Origin: Sulfurimicrobium sp964552675
GTDB taxonomy: Bacteria > Pseudomonadota > Gammaproteobacteria > Burkholderiales > Sulfuricellaceae
Length of the DNA: 54,579 bases
Direction: 5' to 3'
Assembly (NCBI GenBank): GCA_964552675.1
Contig: CAZKHJ010000014.1
Coordinates: forward strand, 1-54,579
Shown in pieces: positions 15,366 to 24,732 of this stretch (its first letter is position 1; the number at the start of each line of letters is the position of its first letter). Below the pieces are notes generated by a model. It saw nothing but the letters and a program-made list of their open reading frames with translations, had not been told where the DNA came from and made no database searches. Made by a program: the position numbers and the translations under genes.

Positions 15366-16352
15366 TCAGTGTTTGGCTGGGGCAGCACCAGCCACCTCTT
15401 TTCCCGTAATTGCGGCAGGCGCGGGCGCGGCATTCCCTTGCAGCACATTGGCCACATCGGCCCGGCTTTCCGCCTCCACGTCTGCCTTGTCGGCCTTGGT
15501 GACGGCCTCCTCGGCTTCCCGGTTCATGACGATGATGCTGATGCGGCGATTGACCGGGCTGCCGGGGTTTCCCTGGTCAAATGGCACGGCAGAGGAAAGT
15601 CCCACCACGCGCAGCATTTTTCCCTCGCCCATGCCGCCGGCAACCAGTTCACGGCGCGAGGCATTGGCGCGGTCTGCCGACAGCTCCCAGTTGCTGTAGC
15701 CCTTCTCGCCACCCGAGTAAGGCGTGGCATCAGTATGGCCGGAAAGCGTGATCCGGTTGTCCACTTCATTCAGCACCTTGCCGATTTCGCGCAGAATCAC
15801 CTGGGTATAGGGTTTCAGGTGCGCACCGCCGCTGTCGAACATGGGACGGTTCTGCTCGTCGACGATCTGGATGCGCAGCCCTTCCTTGGTGATATCCAGC
15901 ATCAGCTGTTTCTTGAACTGCTTGAGCAGGGGATTGGCATCAATGGTCTTTTCCAGCCGTTCTTTCAGGCCTTCGAGCTTGATTGCCTCCTGCCGTTTCA
16001 ACTCGGCCTTGGCCGCCTCCAGGTTGATGGTTTTTTTCTTGGCTGGTTCGGCGCCTTTTTTGACCTGTCCTTCCTTGCGGGTCAGGTCGGTACCGCCGGC
16101 CTTGATCACGCTGGAGGCATCGCCACTACCCGAACCACCCTGCATCGCCACCTTGAGCGGCGTGGCAAAATATTCGGCGATACCCTGCAAATCGCCCTTG
16201 GCGGTGGAGCCCAGCAGCCACATCAGCAGGAAGAAGGCCATCATGGCGGTCACGAAATCGGCGTAGGCAATTTTCCACGCGCCACCGTGGTGGCCATGGC
16301 CGCCCTTCTTGATTTTCTTGATGACTATGGGACGTTGGGAATCGTCGCTCAT
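15366..16352 (-). CDS. motB: Flagellar motor stator protein MotB
   Basis: A 328-residue stator subunit. The N-terminus is basic, then a single TM helix, IAYADFVTAMMAFFLLMWLLG, carries the essential proton-binding aspartate (Asp32). A plug/linker region and a C-terminal OmpA-like peptidoglycan-binding domain follow (ITLSGHTDATPYSGGEKGYS with NWELSADRANASRREL). The tail is extended and acidic/alanine-rich. It follows motA across a 72-bp gap that is almost entirely a large inverted repeat. Asp at the key position and the overall type indicate the proton-driven MotAB form, though ion choice cannot be proven from sequence. Confidence 0.95.
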   Translation of the reverse strand: MSDDSQRPIVIKKIKKGGHGHHGGAWKIAYADFVTAMMAFFLLMWLLGSTAKGDLQGIAEYFATPLKVAMQGGSGSGDASSVIKAGGTDLTRKEGQVKKGAEPAKKKTINLEAAKAELKRQEAIKLEGLKERLEKTIDANPLLKQFKKQLMLDITKEGLRIQIVDEQNRPMFDSGGAHLKPYTQVILREIGKVLNEVDNRITLSGHTDATPYSGGEKGYSNWELSADRANASRRELVAGGMGEGKMLRVVGLSSAVPFDQGNPGSPVNRRISIIVMNREAEEAVTKADKADVEAESRADVANVLQGNAAPAPAAITGKEVAGAAPAKH

Positions 16353-16363
16353 TTTTAGCTCTC

Positions 16364-16422
16364 AGTCTTCAGTTGTCAGTGATCAGTTCTCAGGGGTGAC
16401 TGATAGCTGATAACTGATGACT
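16364..16422. repeat. Inverted repeat with 23-bp arms in the motA-motB gap
   Basis: The arms 16364-16386 and 16400-16422 are reverse complements at about 19 of 23 positions, separated by a 13-base loop. They are built of TCAGT/CTGAT-like units (AGTTGTCAG, AGTTATCAG). In mRNA this would form a strong hairpin filling the spacer between the motA stop and the motB start, with no T-tract typical of an intrinsic terminator. Confidence 0.75.
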
Positions 16423-16424
16423 CT

Positions 16425-17285
16425 TTATTTCCCCTTGGCCTGCTTGACGTGCTCTTCCAGTTCGATAAAGCTCGGACGCTCGGTGGAGTACAGCACCTTG
16501 CGGCCAAACTCGACCGCCACCTGGGGCGCATAGCCGTTCAGGCTGGCGAGCAGGGTTACCTTGATCACATCGAACACCTTGCTCGATTCGTTCAGCTTGT
16601 TTTCCAGCAGGTTGGAAATGGGGCCAACAAATCCATAGGCCAGCAGAATACCGAGGAAAGTGCCCACCAGCGCAGCCGCAATCAGCTTGCCAAGTTCGGC
16701 GGGCGGGATCCCGACAGACTCCATGGTATGCACCACGCCCATCACTGCTGCCACGATACCGAAAGCAGGCAGGCCATCACCCAGTTTGGCGAAAGCGCTC
16801 ACGGGGATATGTCCCTCGTTGTGATGGGTTTCGATCTCGTTATCCATCAGATTCTCGATTTCCATCGCATTGAGGTTGCCCCCCACCATCAGGCGCAGGT
16901 AATCGGTAATGAATTCAACCACGTGATGGTCATGCGAAATGGTCGGATACTTGCTGAAAATGGGGCTGGCATGAGGGTCTTCCACGTCCGACTCGATCGA
17001 CATGAGGCCTTCCTTGCGCACTTTGGCCAGAATTTCGAACAACAGGGCAAGCAATTCCATATACAGCGCTTTAGTGTATTTGGAGCCCTTGAAAATCGAA
17101 GGCAACGCCTTGAGCGAAGCCTTCATCACTTTGGGGCCGCTTCCCACCAGAAAAGCACCCACGGCGCCACCTGCGATAATGAGAACCTCAACAGGCTGCC
17201 AGAGCGATCCCAGATGGCCGCCGGCCATGGCAAAACCGCCGAAAATCGCCACCAGAATAACGATATAACCAACTATCACCAGCAT
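16425..17285 (-). CDS. motA: Flagellar motor stator protein MotA
   Basis: A 286-residue inner-membrane stator protein with four TM helices. Helices 1 and 2 are at about 3-20 and 30-50. Helices 3 and 4 (AFGIVAAVMGVVHTM and LIAAALVGTFLGILLAYGFVGPI) follow a long cytoplasmic loop. The conserved GDGLPAFGI proline segment of MotA is present, as are charged loop residues (about 80-140) that contact the rotor. The length matches proton-type MotA. It is the first gene of the motA-motB-methyltransferase row. No convincing sigma-28 promoter was found upstream. Confidence 0.95.
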   Translation of the reverse strand: MLVIVGYIVILVAIFGGFAMAGGHLGSLWQPVEVLIIAGGAVGAFLVGSGPKVMKASLKALPSIFKGSKYTKALYMELLALLFEILAKVRKEGLMSIESDVEDPHASPIFSKYPTISHDHHVVEFITDYLRLMVGGNLNAMEIENLMDNEIETHHNEGHIPVSAFAKLGDGLPAFGIVAAVMGVVHTMESVGIPPAELGKLIAAALVGTFLGILLAYGFVGPISNLLENKLNESSKVFDVIKVTLLASLNGYAPQVAVEFGRKVLYSTERPSFIELEEHVKQAKGK

Positions 17286-17367
17286 GTCAGTAAGCTCCGC
17301 TTGGCCTTGGCCAGACAGTTACGCCAAAGAAATTTCTGCCAACTTTAACAATTTCCACCGTTCAGCG

Positions 17368-17823
17368 CTACGCCAACATGGCACCGGCAGTAGCAATGGC
17401 AATGACCAGCAGGCCAAGGCTGAGATTGATTCCCACCAGCTGGCGGATATTTGCCAGGGATACACCTCCCGCCTTCCAGTCCTGGCTTGCCACTGCCTGT
17501 TTCAGACGGGCAAAGGGGGCAAAAAACACATAGGCATAAATCGCCATCATGGTCAGCCCCAGGCCAAGCATGACATGGACATATAGCGGCACAATCCCCA
17601 TGCCGCCCAGCATGCCGATCATCACCAGGCCCGATGCCAGGGTCAGCGCCACGCATATCCATACCCAGGGGAAGAAGCGCCGGAACACGCCCACCCACAG
17701 CGTCAGGCGTTGCGGCGGTTCAAGCTGGTCCGCCGCAACCGGACGCAAAACCTGATGGGCAAAAAACATGCCGCCTACCCAGATAACGATGGACAGCAAA
17801 TGCAACATGATCATCAATTTCAT
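17368..17823 (-). CDS. CopD-family integral membrane protein
   Basis: A 151-residue protein with four predicted membrane helices (about 5-20, 48-70, 80-100 and 128-150). The N-terminal MLHLLSIVIWVGGMFFAHQV matches the H...WVGG...F pattern of CopD/DUF-type small membrane proteins, whose histidines may bind haem or copper. Function is not established. It is the last gene of the long minus-strand block, 20 bp after rnhB, so it may simply ride on that transcript. Confidence 0.75.
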   Translation of the reverse strand: MKLMIMLHLLSIVIWVGGMFFAHQVLRPVAADQLEPPQRLTLWVGVFRRFFPWVWICVALTLASGLVMIGMLGGMGIVPLYVHVMLGLGLTMMAIYAYVFFAPFARLKQAVASQDWKAGGVSLANIRQLVGINLSLGLLVIAIATAGAMLA

Positions 17824-17843
17824 AAACGTTTCCTTTATGTGGG

Positions 17844-18446
17844 TTAATTCTGTGAACCGGGTCTCATCTGTTCGAGCGCTTTTCTTACCGGCCCAAAACT
17901 GCGCCGATGGATGGGCGTGACACCATGCTGCGCAATCGAAGCCAGATGATCCGCCGTGGGATAACCCTTGTGGCGGTCAAAACCATACTCCGGATAGTGC
18001 TGGTGCAATGCCAGCATTTCCGCATCGCGCGCCGTCTTGGCCAGGATGGAGGCTGCCGAGATTTCCGCCACCAGGCTGTCGCCCTTCACCACGGCGCGCA
18101 CGGGCATGACCAGTTGCGGGCAATGCAGGCCGTCCACCGCCACTTCGTGCGGCGTCACGGCCAGATTTTCCACCGCACGGCGCATCGCCAGCAAACTGGC
18201 CTGGAGGATATTGATCTGGTCGATTTCCTGCGCCGATGCGCTGGCAATGGCCCAGGCCAGTGCCTGCTCCCTGATTTGCAGCGCCAGGGCATCACGTTTT
18301 TTTTCGCTCAGCTTCTTGGAATCGGCCAGTCCGGCAATGGGGCGGGCAGGATCGAGAATGACCGCAGCGGCAAACACCGCCCCGGCCAGCGGCCCGCGCC
18401 CCGCCTCATCCACGCCGCAAAACAGAGGCTTCAAGTCTTGCTCCAC
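17844..18446 (-). CDS. rnhB: Ribonuclease HII
   Basis: A 200-residue type 2 RNase H that cuts the RNA strand of hybrids and removes single ribonucleotides from DNA. GVDEAGRGPLAGAV at residues 11-24 contains the family Asp-Glu pair. VDGLHCP and SILAKTARD carry the other acidic active-site residues. GFDRHKGYPTADH is the conserved C-terminal segment. It overlaps the end of lpxB by 16 nt, as is usual in proteobacteria. Confidence 0.96.
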   Translation of the reverse strand: MEQDLKPLFCGVDEAGRGPLAGAVFAAAVILDPARPIAGLADSKKLSEKKRDALALQIREQALAWAIASASAQEIDQINILQASLLAMRRAVENLAVTPHEVAVDGLHCPQLVMPVRAVVKGDSLVAEISAASILAKTARDAEMLALHQHYPEYGFDRHKGYPTADHLASIAQHGVTPIHRRSFGPVRKALEQMRPGSQN

Positions 18447-19612
18447 TGTGGCAGGTAGTTCAGCACCGCCTCACAGGCGCGCCTGGCGGTGTCCTGCCGC
18501 AGCGACTGGTGAATGGCAGCAAACTCGGCCAGCAACCCGGCCTGGACCTGCTCATCCTGCAACAAGTTGAGCAGCGCCTGCGCGAGATTGTCCGGCGTAG
18601 CATCTTCCTGCAGCAGTTCCGGCACGATGAAACGGCCAGCCATCACGTTGGGCAGGCCGACATAGGGCAGATAGCCCCTGCGCCGCATGAGGAAAGCCGA
18701 AAGCCGCGACAGTTTGTAGGTAATGACCATGGGCCGTTTGAGCAGCGCGGCTTCGAGAGTGGCGGTGCCGGACGCCACCAGTGCGATGTTGGCAGCCGTC
18801 AGTGCCGCGTGGGCATGGCCGAACAGAATTTTGAGGTGAAGATTTTCGGCATCGAGGCGAAACAGCGTCGCCTCGAAAAAATCGCGGGTTTCGCGACTCA
18901 CCAGCGGCACCAGGAAGTGGGCGTCGGATTGCTGTGCTGCGATTTTCTGTGCCGTACGGATGAACAGCTCGGCCATGTAATGCAGTTCGCTTTGCCGGCT
19001 GCCGGGCAGCAGCGCAATGATGGTCGCATCCTGCGGCAGTTTGAGCGTGGCGCGTGCCGCCGCCCGGTCCGGCTGCTCCGGAATCACATCGGCCATGGGA
19101 TGGCCGACATAGCTTACCGCCACGCCAGCATCCTGATAGATCGGCGGCTCGAAGGGAAACAGCGCCAGGATATGCGTCACCGACCGGGCGATGGTTTTTA
19201 CCCGCTCGCGCCGCCAAGCCCATACCGAGGGGCTGACGTAATGGATGGTGGGAACGCCATGTGCCTTGAGCGCTCTTTCCAGGCCAAGATTGAAATCCGG
19301 CGCATCCACGCCGATGAACAGATCTGGCGGATTATCCAGGAAATAGCGCCTGAGTTTGCGCCGGATGGCGAGAATTTCACGAAAATGCCGCAGCACTTCA
19401 AGGTAGCCCCGCACCGCCAGTTTTTCCATCGGGAACAAACTCCGCGCACCGGCAGATTGCATTTTCGGCCCGGCGATACCGACAAATTCGGCATTGGGGA
19501 GCTTTTCCCGGAGCGCGGCGATGAGATGGCTGCCCAGCAGATCCCCCGAAGCCTCGCCCGCCACGATACCGATTCGCACCCCGTGCCCTGTTTTCACTCC
19601 TTGCTCCGCCAA
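18431..19612 (-). CDS. lpxB: Lipid-A-disaccharide synthase
   Basis: A 393-residue GT19 glycosyltransferase joining UDP-diacylglucosamine and lipid X at the inner membrane in lipid A synthesis. GEASGDLLGSHLIAAL near the start, VDAPDFNLGLERALK, PSVWAWRRERVK and the C-terminal VASGTATLEAALLKRPMVI are classic LpxB segments. The N-terminus (MAEQGVKTGHGVRIGIVAGE) may be slightly overlong; no better start is evident. It lies 12 bp downstream of lpxA. Confidence 0.96.
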   Translation of the reverse strand: MAEQGVKTGHGVRIGIVAGEASGDLLGSHLIAALREKLPNAEFVGIAGPKMQSAGARSLFPMEKLAVRGYLEVLRHFREILAIRRKLRRYFLDNPPDLFIGVDAPDFNLGLERALKAHGVPTIHYVSPSVWAWRRERVKTIARSVTHILALFPFEPPIYQDAGVAVSYVGHPMADVIPEQPDRAAARATLKLPQDATIIALLPGSRQSELHYMAELFIRTAQKIAAQQSDAHFLVPLVSRETRDFFEATLFRLDAENLHLKILFGHAHAALTAANIALVASGTATLEAALLKRPMVITYKLSRLSAFLMRRRGYLPYVGLPNVMAGRFIVPELLQEDATPDNLAQALLNLLQDEQVQAGLLAEFAAIHQSLRQDTARRACEAVLNYLPQWSKT

Positions 19613-19624
19613 CTCCTGACCCTC

Positions 19625-20395
19625 TTAGCGGATGATGCCGCGTGTCGATTTAGCCAGAAACTCCAGCAACAGCACGACTTCCGGCACAGTCTGGCTCTGT
19701 TCTGCCAGCGCCTGCTTTGCCTCCGCCAGGCTCAAGCCAGATTTATACAGGGTCTTGTAAGCCCGCCGCAGTGCCATGATGGCTTCAGCCGAAAATCCGC
19801 GCCGCTTCAGGCCCTCGGTGTTGATCCCGTGCGGTGCGGTGGGGTTGCCGCCCACCGTCACGTAGGGCGGCACATCCATGGTGATGACCGAGCTGATCCC
19901 GGTAATGCAGTGGGCGCCGATGTGGCAGAACTGATGCACCCCGGTAAACCCGCCGAGAATGGCAAAATCATCGACCGTTACATGGCCCGCCAGGGTAGCG
20001 TTGTTGGCGAAGATGGTGTTGCTGCCGATCTGGCAATCGTGCGCGACATGCACATAGGCCATCACCCAGTTGTCGTTGCCCAGCCGGGTGACACCCACAT
20101 CCTGCGCCGTGCCCAGGTTGATGGTGCAGAATTCGCGAATGGTATTGCGGTCGCCGATCTCCAACCGGGTCGGCTCACCGGCATATTTCTTGTCCTGGGG
20201 CACCTCGCCCAGGCTGGAAAACTGGAATATCCTGTTGTCGCTTCCGATCCGGGTATGGCCCGAAATCACCACATGAGGGCCGACCCAGGTGTGATCGCCG
20301 ATCTCGACATGTTCGCCGACTATCGAATAGGCGCCAATGGCAACCCCTTCGCCCAGGCGGGCGCCAGGATGGACAATCGCGGAGGGGTGAATCAT
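19625..20395 (-). CDS. lpxA: UDP-N-acetylglucosamine acyltransferase LpxA
   Basis: A 256-residue left-handed beta-helix acyltransferase, the first committed step of lipid A synthesis. Hexapeptide repeats ([LIV]-G-x4) run from residue 2 to about 185. VAHDCQIGSN contains the catalytic histidine, and GFTGVHQFCHIG and GGNPTAPHGINTEGLKRRGF are diagnostic of LpxA. A C-terminal helical tail follows. It lies 9 bp after fabZ in the usual lpxD-fabZ-lpxA-lpxB order. Confidence 0.96.
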   Translation of the reverse strand: MIHPSAIVHPGARLGEGVAIGAYSIVGEHVEIGDHTWVGPHVVISGHTRIGSDNRIFQFSSLGEVPQDKKYAGEPTRLEIGDRNTIREFCTINLGTAQDVGVTRLGNDNWVMAYVHVAHDCQIGSNTIFANNATLAGHVTVDDFAILGGFTGVHQFCHIGAHCITGISSVITMDVPPYVTVGGNPTAPHGINTEGLKRRGFSAEAIMALRRAYKTLYKSGLSLAEAKQALAEQSQTVPEVVLLLEFLAKSTRGIIR

Positions 20396-20404
20396 GGCCG
20401 CACC

Positions 20405-20851
20405 CTAGACGATATCGCGCTTGGCGCACATCAGTTCGGCCTCGGCGACGATCTCACCGTCCACTTTCGCCTCGGCCTTGTACTTCCAGATACCACGCAT
20501 ATTGCGCAGAATCTCGACATGCAGATGAAGCTGATCCCCGGCGGACACCGGCTTCTTGAAACGGGCATTGTCGATACCGACAAAATAGAATACCGAATTC
20601 TCGTCCGGCATCGAGCCCATGGTCTTGAACGACAGGATGCCCGCTGCCTGTGCCAGCGCTTCCATGATCAGCACGCCCGGCATCACCGGGTGATGGGGGA
20701 AATGGCCCTGAAAGAAAGGTTCGTTGATGGTGACGTTTTTCACCGCGACGATGCTTTTTCCCGGCTCGCACTCCAGTACCCGGTCCACCAGCAGGAAGGG
20801 GTAGCGGTGGGGCAAATGTGCCATGACTTCATGAATGTCCATGCTGCTCAC
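20405..20851 (-). CDS. fabZ: 3-hydroxyacyl-[ACP] dehydratase FabZ
   Basis: A 148-residue hot-dog-fold dehydratase of fatty acid elongation. LPHRYPFLLVDRVLE and GHFPHHPVMPGVLIMEALAQAAG carry the catalytic His and Glu. It overlaps the lpxD stop by 4 nt and directly precedes lpxA, so lipid A and fatty acid synthesis, which compete for hydroxyacyl-ACP, are made from one transcript. Confidence 0.97.
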   Translation of the reverse strand: MSSMDIHEVMAHLPHRYPFLLVDRVLECEPGKSIVAVKNVTINEPFFQGHFPHHPVMPGVLIMEALAQAAGILSFKTMGSMPDENSVFYFVGIDNARFKKPVSAGDQLHLHVEILRNMRGIWKYKAEAKVDGEIVAEAELMCAKRDIV

Positions 20852-21930
20852 GATTTTTTCCTTTCCAGTTCAGAGAGCTTTTGCTCCAGCACGCGGATTT
20901 TCTCTGCCATGCCGTCGAGATGGCGCAGGTGCGCCGCATTTTTCAGCCACTGCTCGTGTGTCGAGAAGGGCATCGCCGAGGTATAGGCACCCGGCTTGGT
21001 AATGGATTTGGTAATCAGCGTGCCGGAAGAGACCGAGACATTATCGGCAATCTGCAAATGGCCAAGGATCATGCCCGCGCCACCGACCGTGCAATTACGC
21101 CCGATGCGGGCACTGCCCGCGATACCGACGCACCCCGCCATCGCGCTATGGGCGCCGATACGGACGTTATGAGCAACCTGAATCTGGTTATCCAGCTTGA
21201 CCCCTTCCTCGATCACCGTGTCTTCCAGCGCACCGCGGTCGATAGTGGTATTGGCGCCGATCTCGACATCGTCGCCAATCACCACCCGCCCGATTTGCGG
21301 GATTTTCAGCCAGCGGCCTTCCTCATGCGCCAGACCGAAGCCATCCGCACCGATCACTGCGCCGGAATGGATGATCACCCGTTCCCCTATCACGCACTGG
21401 TGATACACCACCACCCGGGGATAAAGGCGCGTGGCAGCGCCGATTTCACTGTCCGCGCCAATCGCGCAACCGGCACCGATCACCGCGGCCTCGGCAATTT
21501 TCGCATTGCGGCCGATATGCACAAAAGGCCCGATCGAGGCCGATGCCGCAATGACTGCACCTTCCTCGACCACGGCAGTGGCATGAATACCCGGAATTCC
21601 GGTCGGCTCCGGGTTTAACAGCGCGGAAACCCGGGCAAAATAGGCGTAGGGATTATTGCTGACAATGCGCGGTTTTTGCGTTGCATCGCGTGCATTCGCG
21701 CCGACGATCACGGCGCCCGCCGCACTGGCATCAAGCTGCTTCTGAAAGCGGCTGCCGGTAAAAAAGCTGATCTGTTCAGCTCGTGCTGTTTCCAGCGAGG
21801 CTACCTGGCTCACCCGCACCCGCGCATCGCCCAGCACTTCACCGCCAAAACGCGCCACGATGTCGCCCAGGGTATATGTCTGTTGGTTCGCGGCGTTCAC
21901 GTACTGTTCCTGCAAAAACCGGTCAGACAC
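20848..21930 (-). CDS. lpxD: UDP-3-O-acylglucosamine N-acyltransferase LpxD
   Basis: A 360-residue acyltransferase adding the N-linked hydroxyacyl chain in lipid A synthesis. The N-terminal uridine-binding domain (TYTLGDIVARFGGEVLG) is preceded by about 17 extra residues (start at 21930); a shorter start is not available as ATG. The hexapeptide beta-helix spans about 120-310, with VVYHQCVIGERVIIHSGAVIGADGFG containing the family catalytic His region. A C-terminal helix follows. It lies 13 bp after skp. Confidence 0.95.
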   Translation of the reverse strand: MSDRFLQEQYVNAANQQTYTLGDIVARFGGEVLGDARVRVSQVASLETARAEQISFFTGSRFQKQLDASAAGAVIVGANARDATQKPRIVSNNPYAYFARVSALLNPEPTGIPGIHATAVVEEGAVIAASASIGPFVHIGRNAKIAEAAVIGAGCAIGADSEIGAATRLYPRVVVYHQCVIGERVIIHSGAVIGADGFGLAHEEGRWLKIPQIGRVVIGDDVEIGANTTIDRGALEDTVIEEGVKLDNQIQVAHNVRIGAHSAMAGCVGIAGSARIGRNCTVGGAGMILGHLQIADNVSVSSGTLITKSITKPGAYTSAMPFSTHEQWLKNAAHLRHLDGMAEKIRVLEQKLSELERKKS

Positions 21931-21943
21931 GACCGGCTGGTGT

Positions 21944-22444
21944 CTATTTATCGGACAGGGCCTTGAGCACCTTTTCGGTCACGTCGATGCGATGGCTGGC
22001 ATACACCGCTTCCTGCAGGATCAGGTCGAATTTCTCACTTTCGGCAATGGCGATGATGGCCTTGTTGGCCCGTTCCTGCACAGCGGACAATTCCTCATTG
22101 CGGCGCAGATTGAGATCTTCGCGGAACTCACGCTGGGCGCGCTGAAAATCGCGGTTGATGTTGGCCAGATCACGCTCCTTGTTGCGGCGCTCACTCTCGC
22201 TCACCGTCACGCCCTCGCGCTCCAGATAGGCCTGCAGATCCTTGGCCTGCTTGGCCATTTTCTGCAGTTCCTGGTCGCGGGCGGCGAATTCCTTTTCCAG
22301 TTTTTTCTGGGCTTTCTGTGCCGGGGCTGCCTCGCGGAAGACCCGCTCGGTATTCACGAAACCGATCTTGTATTCGGTCGCGGCAGCCATGCCGGATATC
22401 GGCAGCAGGGACAAGGCAATAAGGGATAGGGCAAACTTTTTCAC
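21944..22444 (-). CDS. skp: OmpH/Skp-family periplasmic chaperone
   Basis: A 166-residue protein with a signal peptide (MKKFALSLIALSLLPISGMA, cleaved near AAA) and a mature body starting YKIGFVNTERVFREA. A long charged coiled coil (about 35-125) forms the tentacle arms of the Skp trimer, which shields unfolded outer membrane proteins. It sits between bamA and lpxD, the normal place. Confidence 0.94.
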   Translation of the reverse strand: MKKFALSLIALSLLPISGMAAATEYKIGFVNTERVFREAAPAQKAQKKLEKEFAARDQELQKMAKQAKDLQAYLEREGVTVSESERRNKERDLANINRDFQRAQREFREDLNLRRNEELSAVQERANKAIIAIAESEKFDLILQEAVYASHRIDVTEKVLKALSDK

Positions 22445-22458
22445 TTCAACTCTCCTGG

Positions 22459-24732
22459 CTAAAACATGGTTCCCATCTGGAACTGGAATGCTTCGGTCTT
22501 GTCGCCGTCCTTTTTGTTGAGCGGAGCGGCGATACTGAATTTCAGGGGGCCGATAGGAGAAAACCAGTTCAGGGAAAGGCCGCTGGAATAGCGCAACTGG
22601 CCCAGATCCACTTTCTCCTCCTTGGCAAACACCATGCCCCCATCGACAAAGACACCGAGGCGCACCGACTTGTCGCCCCCCAAACCCGGGAAGGGGAACA
22701 TCAGCTCGGCCGTACCCACCACGCGCCGGTTTCCGCCCAGCGCGTTGTCGTGATCGTCCCTGGGGCCAAGCGAACTGGTGCGGTAACCGCGCACCGAGGA
22801 AATTCCGCCAGCATAGAAGTTCTTGAAGAAAGGCAGGGTCTTGCCATTGATGCCATCGGCCAGGCCAAGCTCGCCGTTCAGCAGAAGGGTGTAGCTCCTG
22901 GCGAAGGTTTTCAGATACTGATGCTGATAGGAAATCTTGTAATACTCGAGATCCAGTCCTGGCACGCCCAGTTCGCCGTATATCCTTTGCAGGCCGCCGC
23001 TGGTGGGGTAGAGCAGGCTGTCGCGGGTATCTCGCGCCCAGCCCAGATCCGTCCGCAGGACGTTGGCACTGTCTCCAAACTTGTTGACGTAATCAATATA
23101 ACGCTGCGAAGCGCTCTCCGTCACCGAAACGCCGATTTTTTCAAGTGCCAGCCCCAGGTTGACGGTATCCTTTTCATTCAACGGAATGCCAAAACGCACG
23201 CCGCCGCCAATCGTCGAAGTCTTGTAGCTGAGCACGGTCAGGCGGGACGAGTCCACATTGCGCTTGTAGATATCAAAGCCACGGCTCACGCCATCGTCGG
23301 TGAAATAGGGGTTGGTGAAGGACAGGGAATACACCTTGTTGATGCTGCCGCTGTTGACCTGCGCCGCCACGTGATTGCCGCTGCCAAAGATATTCTGCTG
23401 CACCACCGAGCCGCTCAGCACCAGCCCCTCTGAGCTGGAGAATCCGGCGCCAGCCATGATGCTGCCAGTGGGCTTTTCCGTCACGGCATAGTTCAGGTCA
23501 ACCTGATCGGTCGTTCCCGGCACGGCCGGCGTCTCGACGTTGACATCGGTGAAATAGCCCAGTCGCTGCAAGCGCTCGCGCGAGCGGGTGATTTTGTCCG
23601 CTGCATACCAGCCGCCTTCCATCTGGCGCATTTCGCGGCGCAGCACTTCGTCGCGCGTGCGCGTATTACCCGCAATATTGATACGCCGCACATAGACGCG
23701 GCGGCCCGGGTCGAGGAAAAAAGTGAAAGCGACGGTATTTTTTTCCTTGTCGATTTCCGGCACCGCATTGACGTTGGCAAAAGCGTAGCCATCGTTACCC
23801 AGGCGATCGCTGATAGCCTTGCTCGACTCGGTCAGCTTTTCGCGTGAGAAAATCTCGCCGGCCTTGATCTTGACCAGCTTGCGCAATTCCGCTTCCGGCA
23901 GCAGCATTTCACCTGCCAGCTTGATATCCGAGACGTTGTACCTGTCCCCCTCACGGACATTGATAGTGATATAGATGCCCTCTTTGTCGGGGGAAATCGA
24001 AACCTGAGTGGATTCGATATTGAATTCCAGATAGCCGCGATTAAGATAGTAGGAGCGTAATGTTTCCAGATCGGCAGAAAGCTTCTGTTTCGAATATTGG
24101 TCGTTCTTGCTGTACCAGGTCATCCAGCCCGAAGTGGAAAGCACGAGTTGACTCAGCAGATCCTTCTCAGCAAATGCCTCGTTGCCAACGATATTGATCT
24201 GCTGGATCTTGGCAATCTCGCCCTCGGCGATGTCGAAGCTGATCGCCACGCGATTGCGCTCCAGCGGCGTAACGGTGGTGGTGATGGTGACGCCATACTT
24301 GCCGCGGCTGAAATATTGCCGTTTCAGCTCCTGCTCGGCACGATCGAGCAAGGCCTTGTCGAAAATTTTGGATTCCGCCAGACCCGCAGCCTTCATGCCA
24401 TCCTTGAGCTGTTCCTTGGTAAACTCCTTGGCGCCGTTGATATCTACCTGTGCGATTGCCGGTCGTTCCTGCAGGGTCACCACCAGCACGCCGTCTTCAG
24501 CCTCCAGGCGCACATCCTTGAAAAATCCGGTGGCATAAAGTGCCTTTATCGCGGCGGCAGTTTTTTCGTCATTCAGGGTATCGCCCACCTTCACCGGCAG
24601 GTAACTGAACACGGTGCCGGCCTCGGTGCGTTGGATGCCCTCGACACGGATATCCCTGACCACAAAGGGATCGAGCGCCAGAGCGGAAGCCGCATAAAGA
24701 CTGGAGATCAGGAACGGAATGATTTTTTTCAT
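22459..24732 (-). CDS. bamA: Outer membrane protein assembly factor BamA
   Basis: A 757-residue core of the BAM complex. It has a signal peptide (MKKIIPFLISSLYAASALA), five POTRA domains (about 22-420, the first beginning FVVRDIRVEGIQRTEAGTV), and a 16-strand barrel with the conserved VRGYRTSSLGPRD of the L6 loop at about residue 640. The C-terminus ends in an aromatic-type beta signal, FQMGTMF. The ATG overlaps the rseP stop by one base. Order rseP-bamA-skp is canonical. Confidence 0.97.
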   Translation of the reverse strand: MKKIIPFLISSLYAASALALDPFVVRDIRVEGIQRTEAGTVFSYLPVKVGDTLNDEKTAAAIKALYATGFFKDVRLEAEDGVLVVTLQERPAIAQVDINGAKEFTKEQLKDGMKAAGLAESKIFDKALLDRAEQELKRQYFSRGKYGVTITTTVTPLERNRVAISFDIAEGEIAKIQQINIVGNEAFAEKDLLSQLVLSTSGWMTWYSKNDQYSKQKLSADLETLRSYYLNRGYLEFNIESTQVSISPDKEGIYITINVREGDRYNVSDIKLAGEMLLPEAELRKLVKIKAGEIFSREKLTESSKAISDRLGNDGYAFANVNAVPEIDKEKNTVAFTFFLDPGRRVYVRRINIAGNTRTRDEVLRREMRQMEGGWYAADKITRSRERLQRLGYFTDVNVETPAVPGTTDQVDLNYAVTEKPTGSIMAGAGFSSSEGLVLSGSVVQQNIFGSGNHVAAQVNSGSINKVYSLSFTNPYFTDDGVSRGFDIYKRNVDSSRLTVLSYKTSTIGGGVRFGIPLNEKDTVNLGLALEKIGVSVTESASQRYIDYVNKFGDSANVLRTDLGWARDTRDSLLYPTSGGLQRIYGELGVPGLDLEYYKISYQHQYLKTFARSYTLLLNGELGLADGINGKTLPFFKNFYAGGISSVRGYRTSSLGPRDDHDNALGGNRRVVGTAELMFPFPGLGGDKSVRLGVFVDGGMVFAKEEKVDLGQLRYSSGLSLNWFSPIGPLKFSIAAPLNKKDGDKTEAFQFQMGTMF

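Noticed and set aside
17286..17367. Sigma-28 promoter before motA (TTAAAGTTGG is present)
   Set aside because: A TAAAGTT-like -35 exists but no GCCGATAA-like -10 at the required distance.
18509..20986. An 825-codon plus-strand open frame
   Set aside because: Antisense to lpxB, lpxA, fabZ and the end of lpxD; composition is shadow-like.
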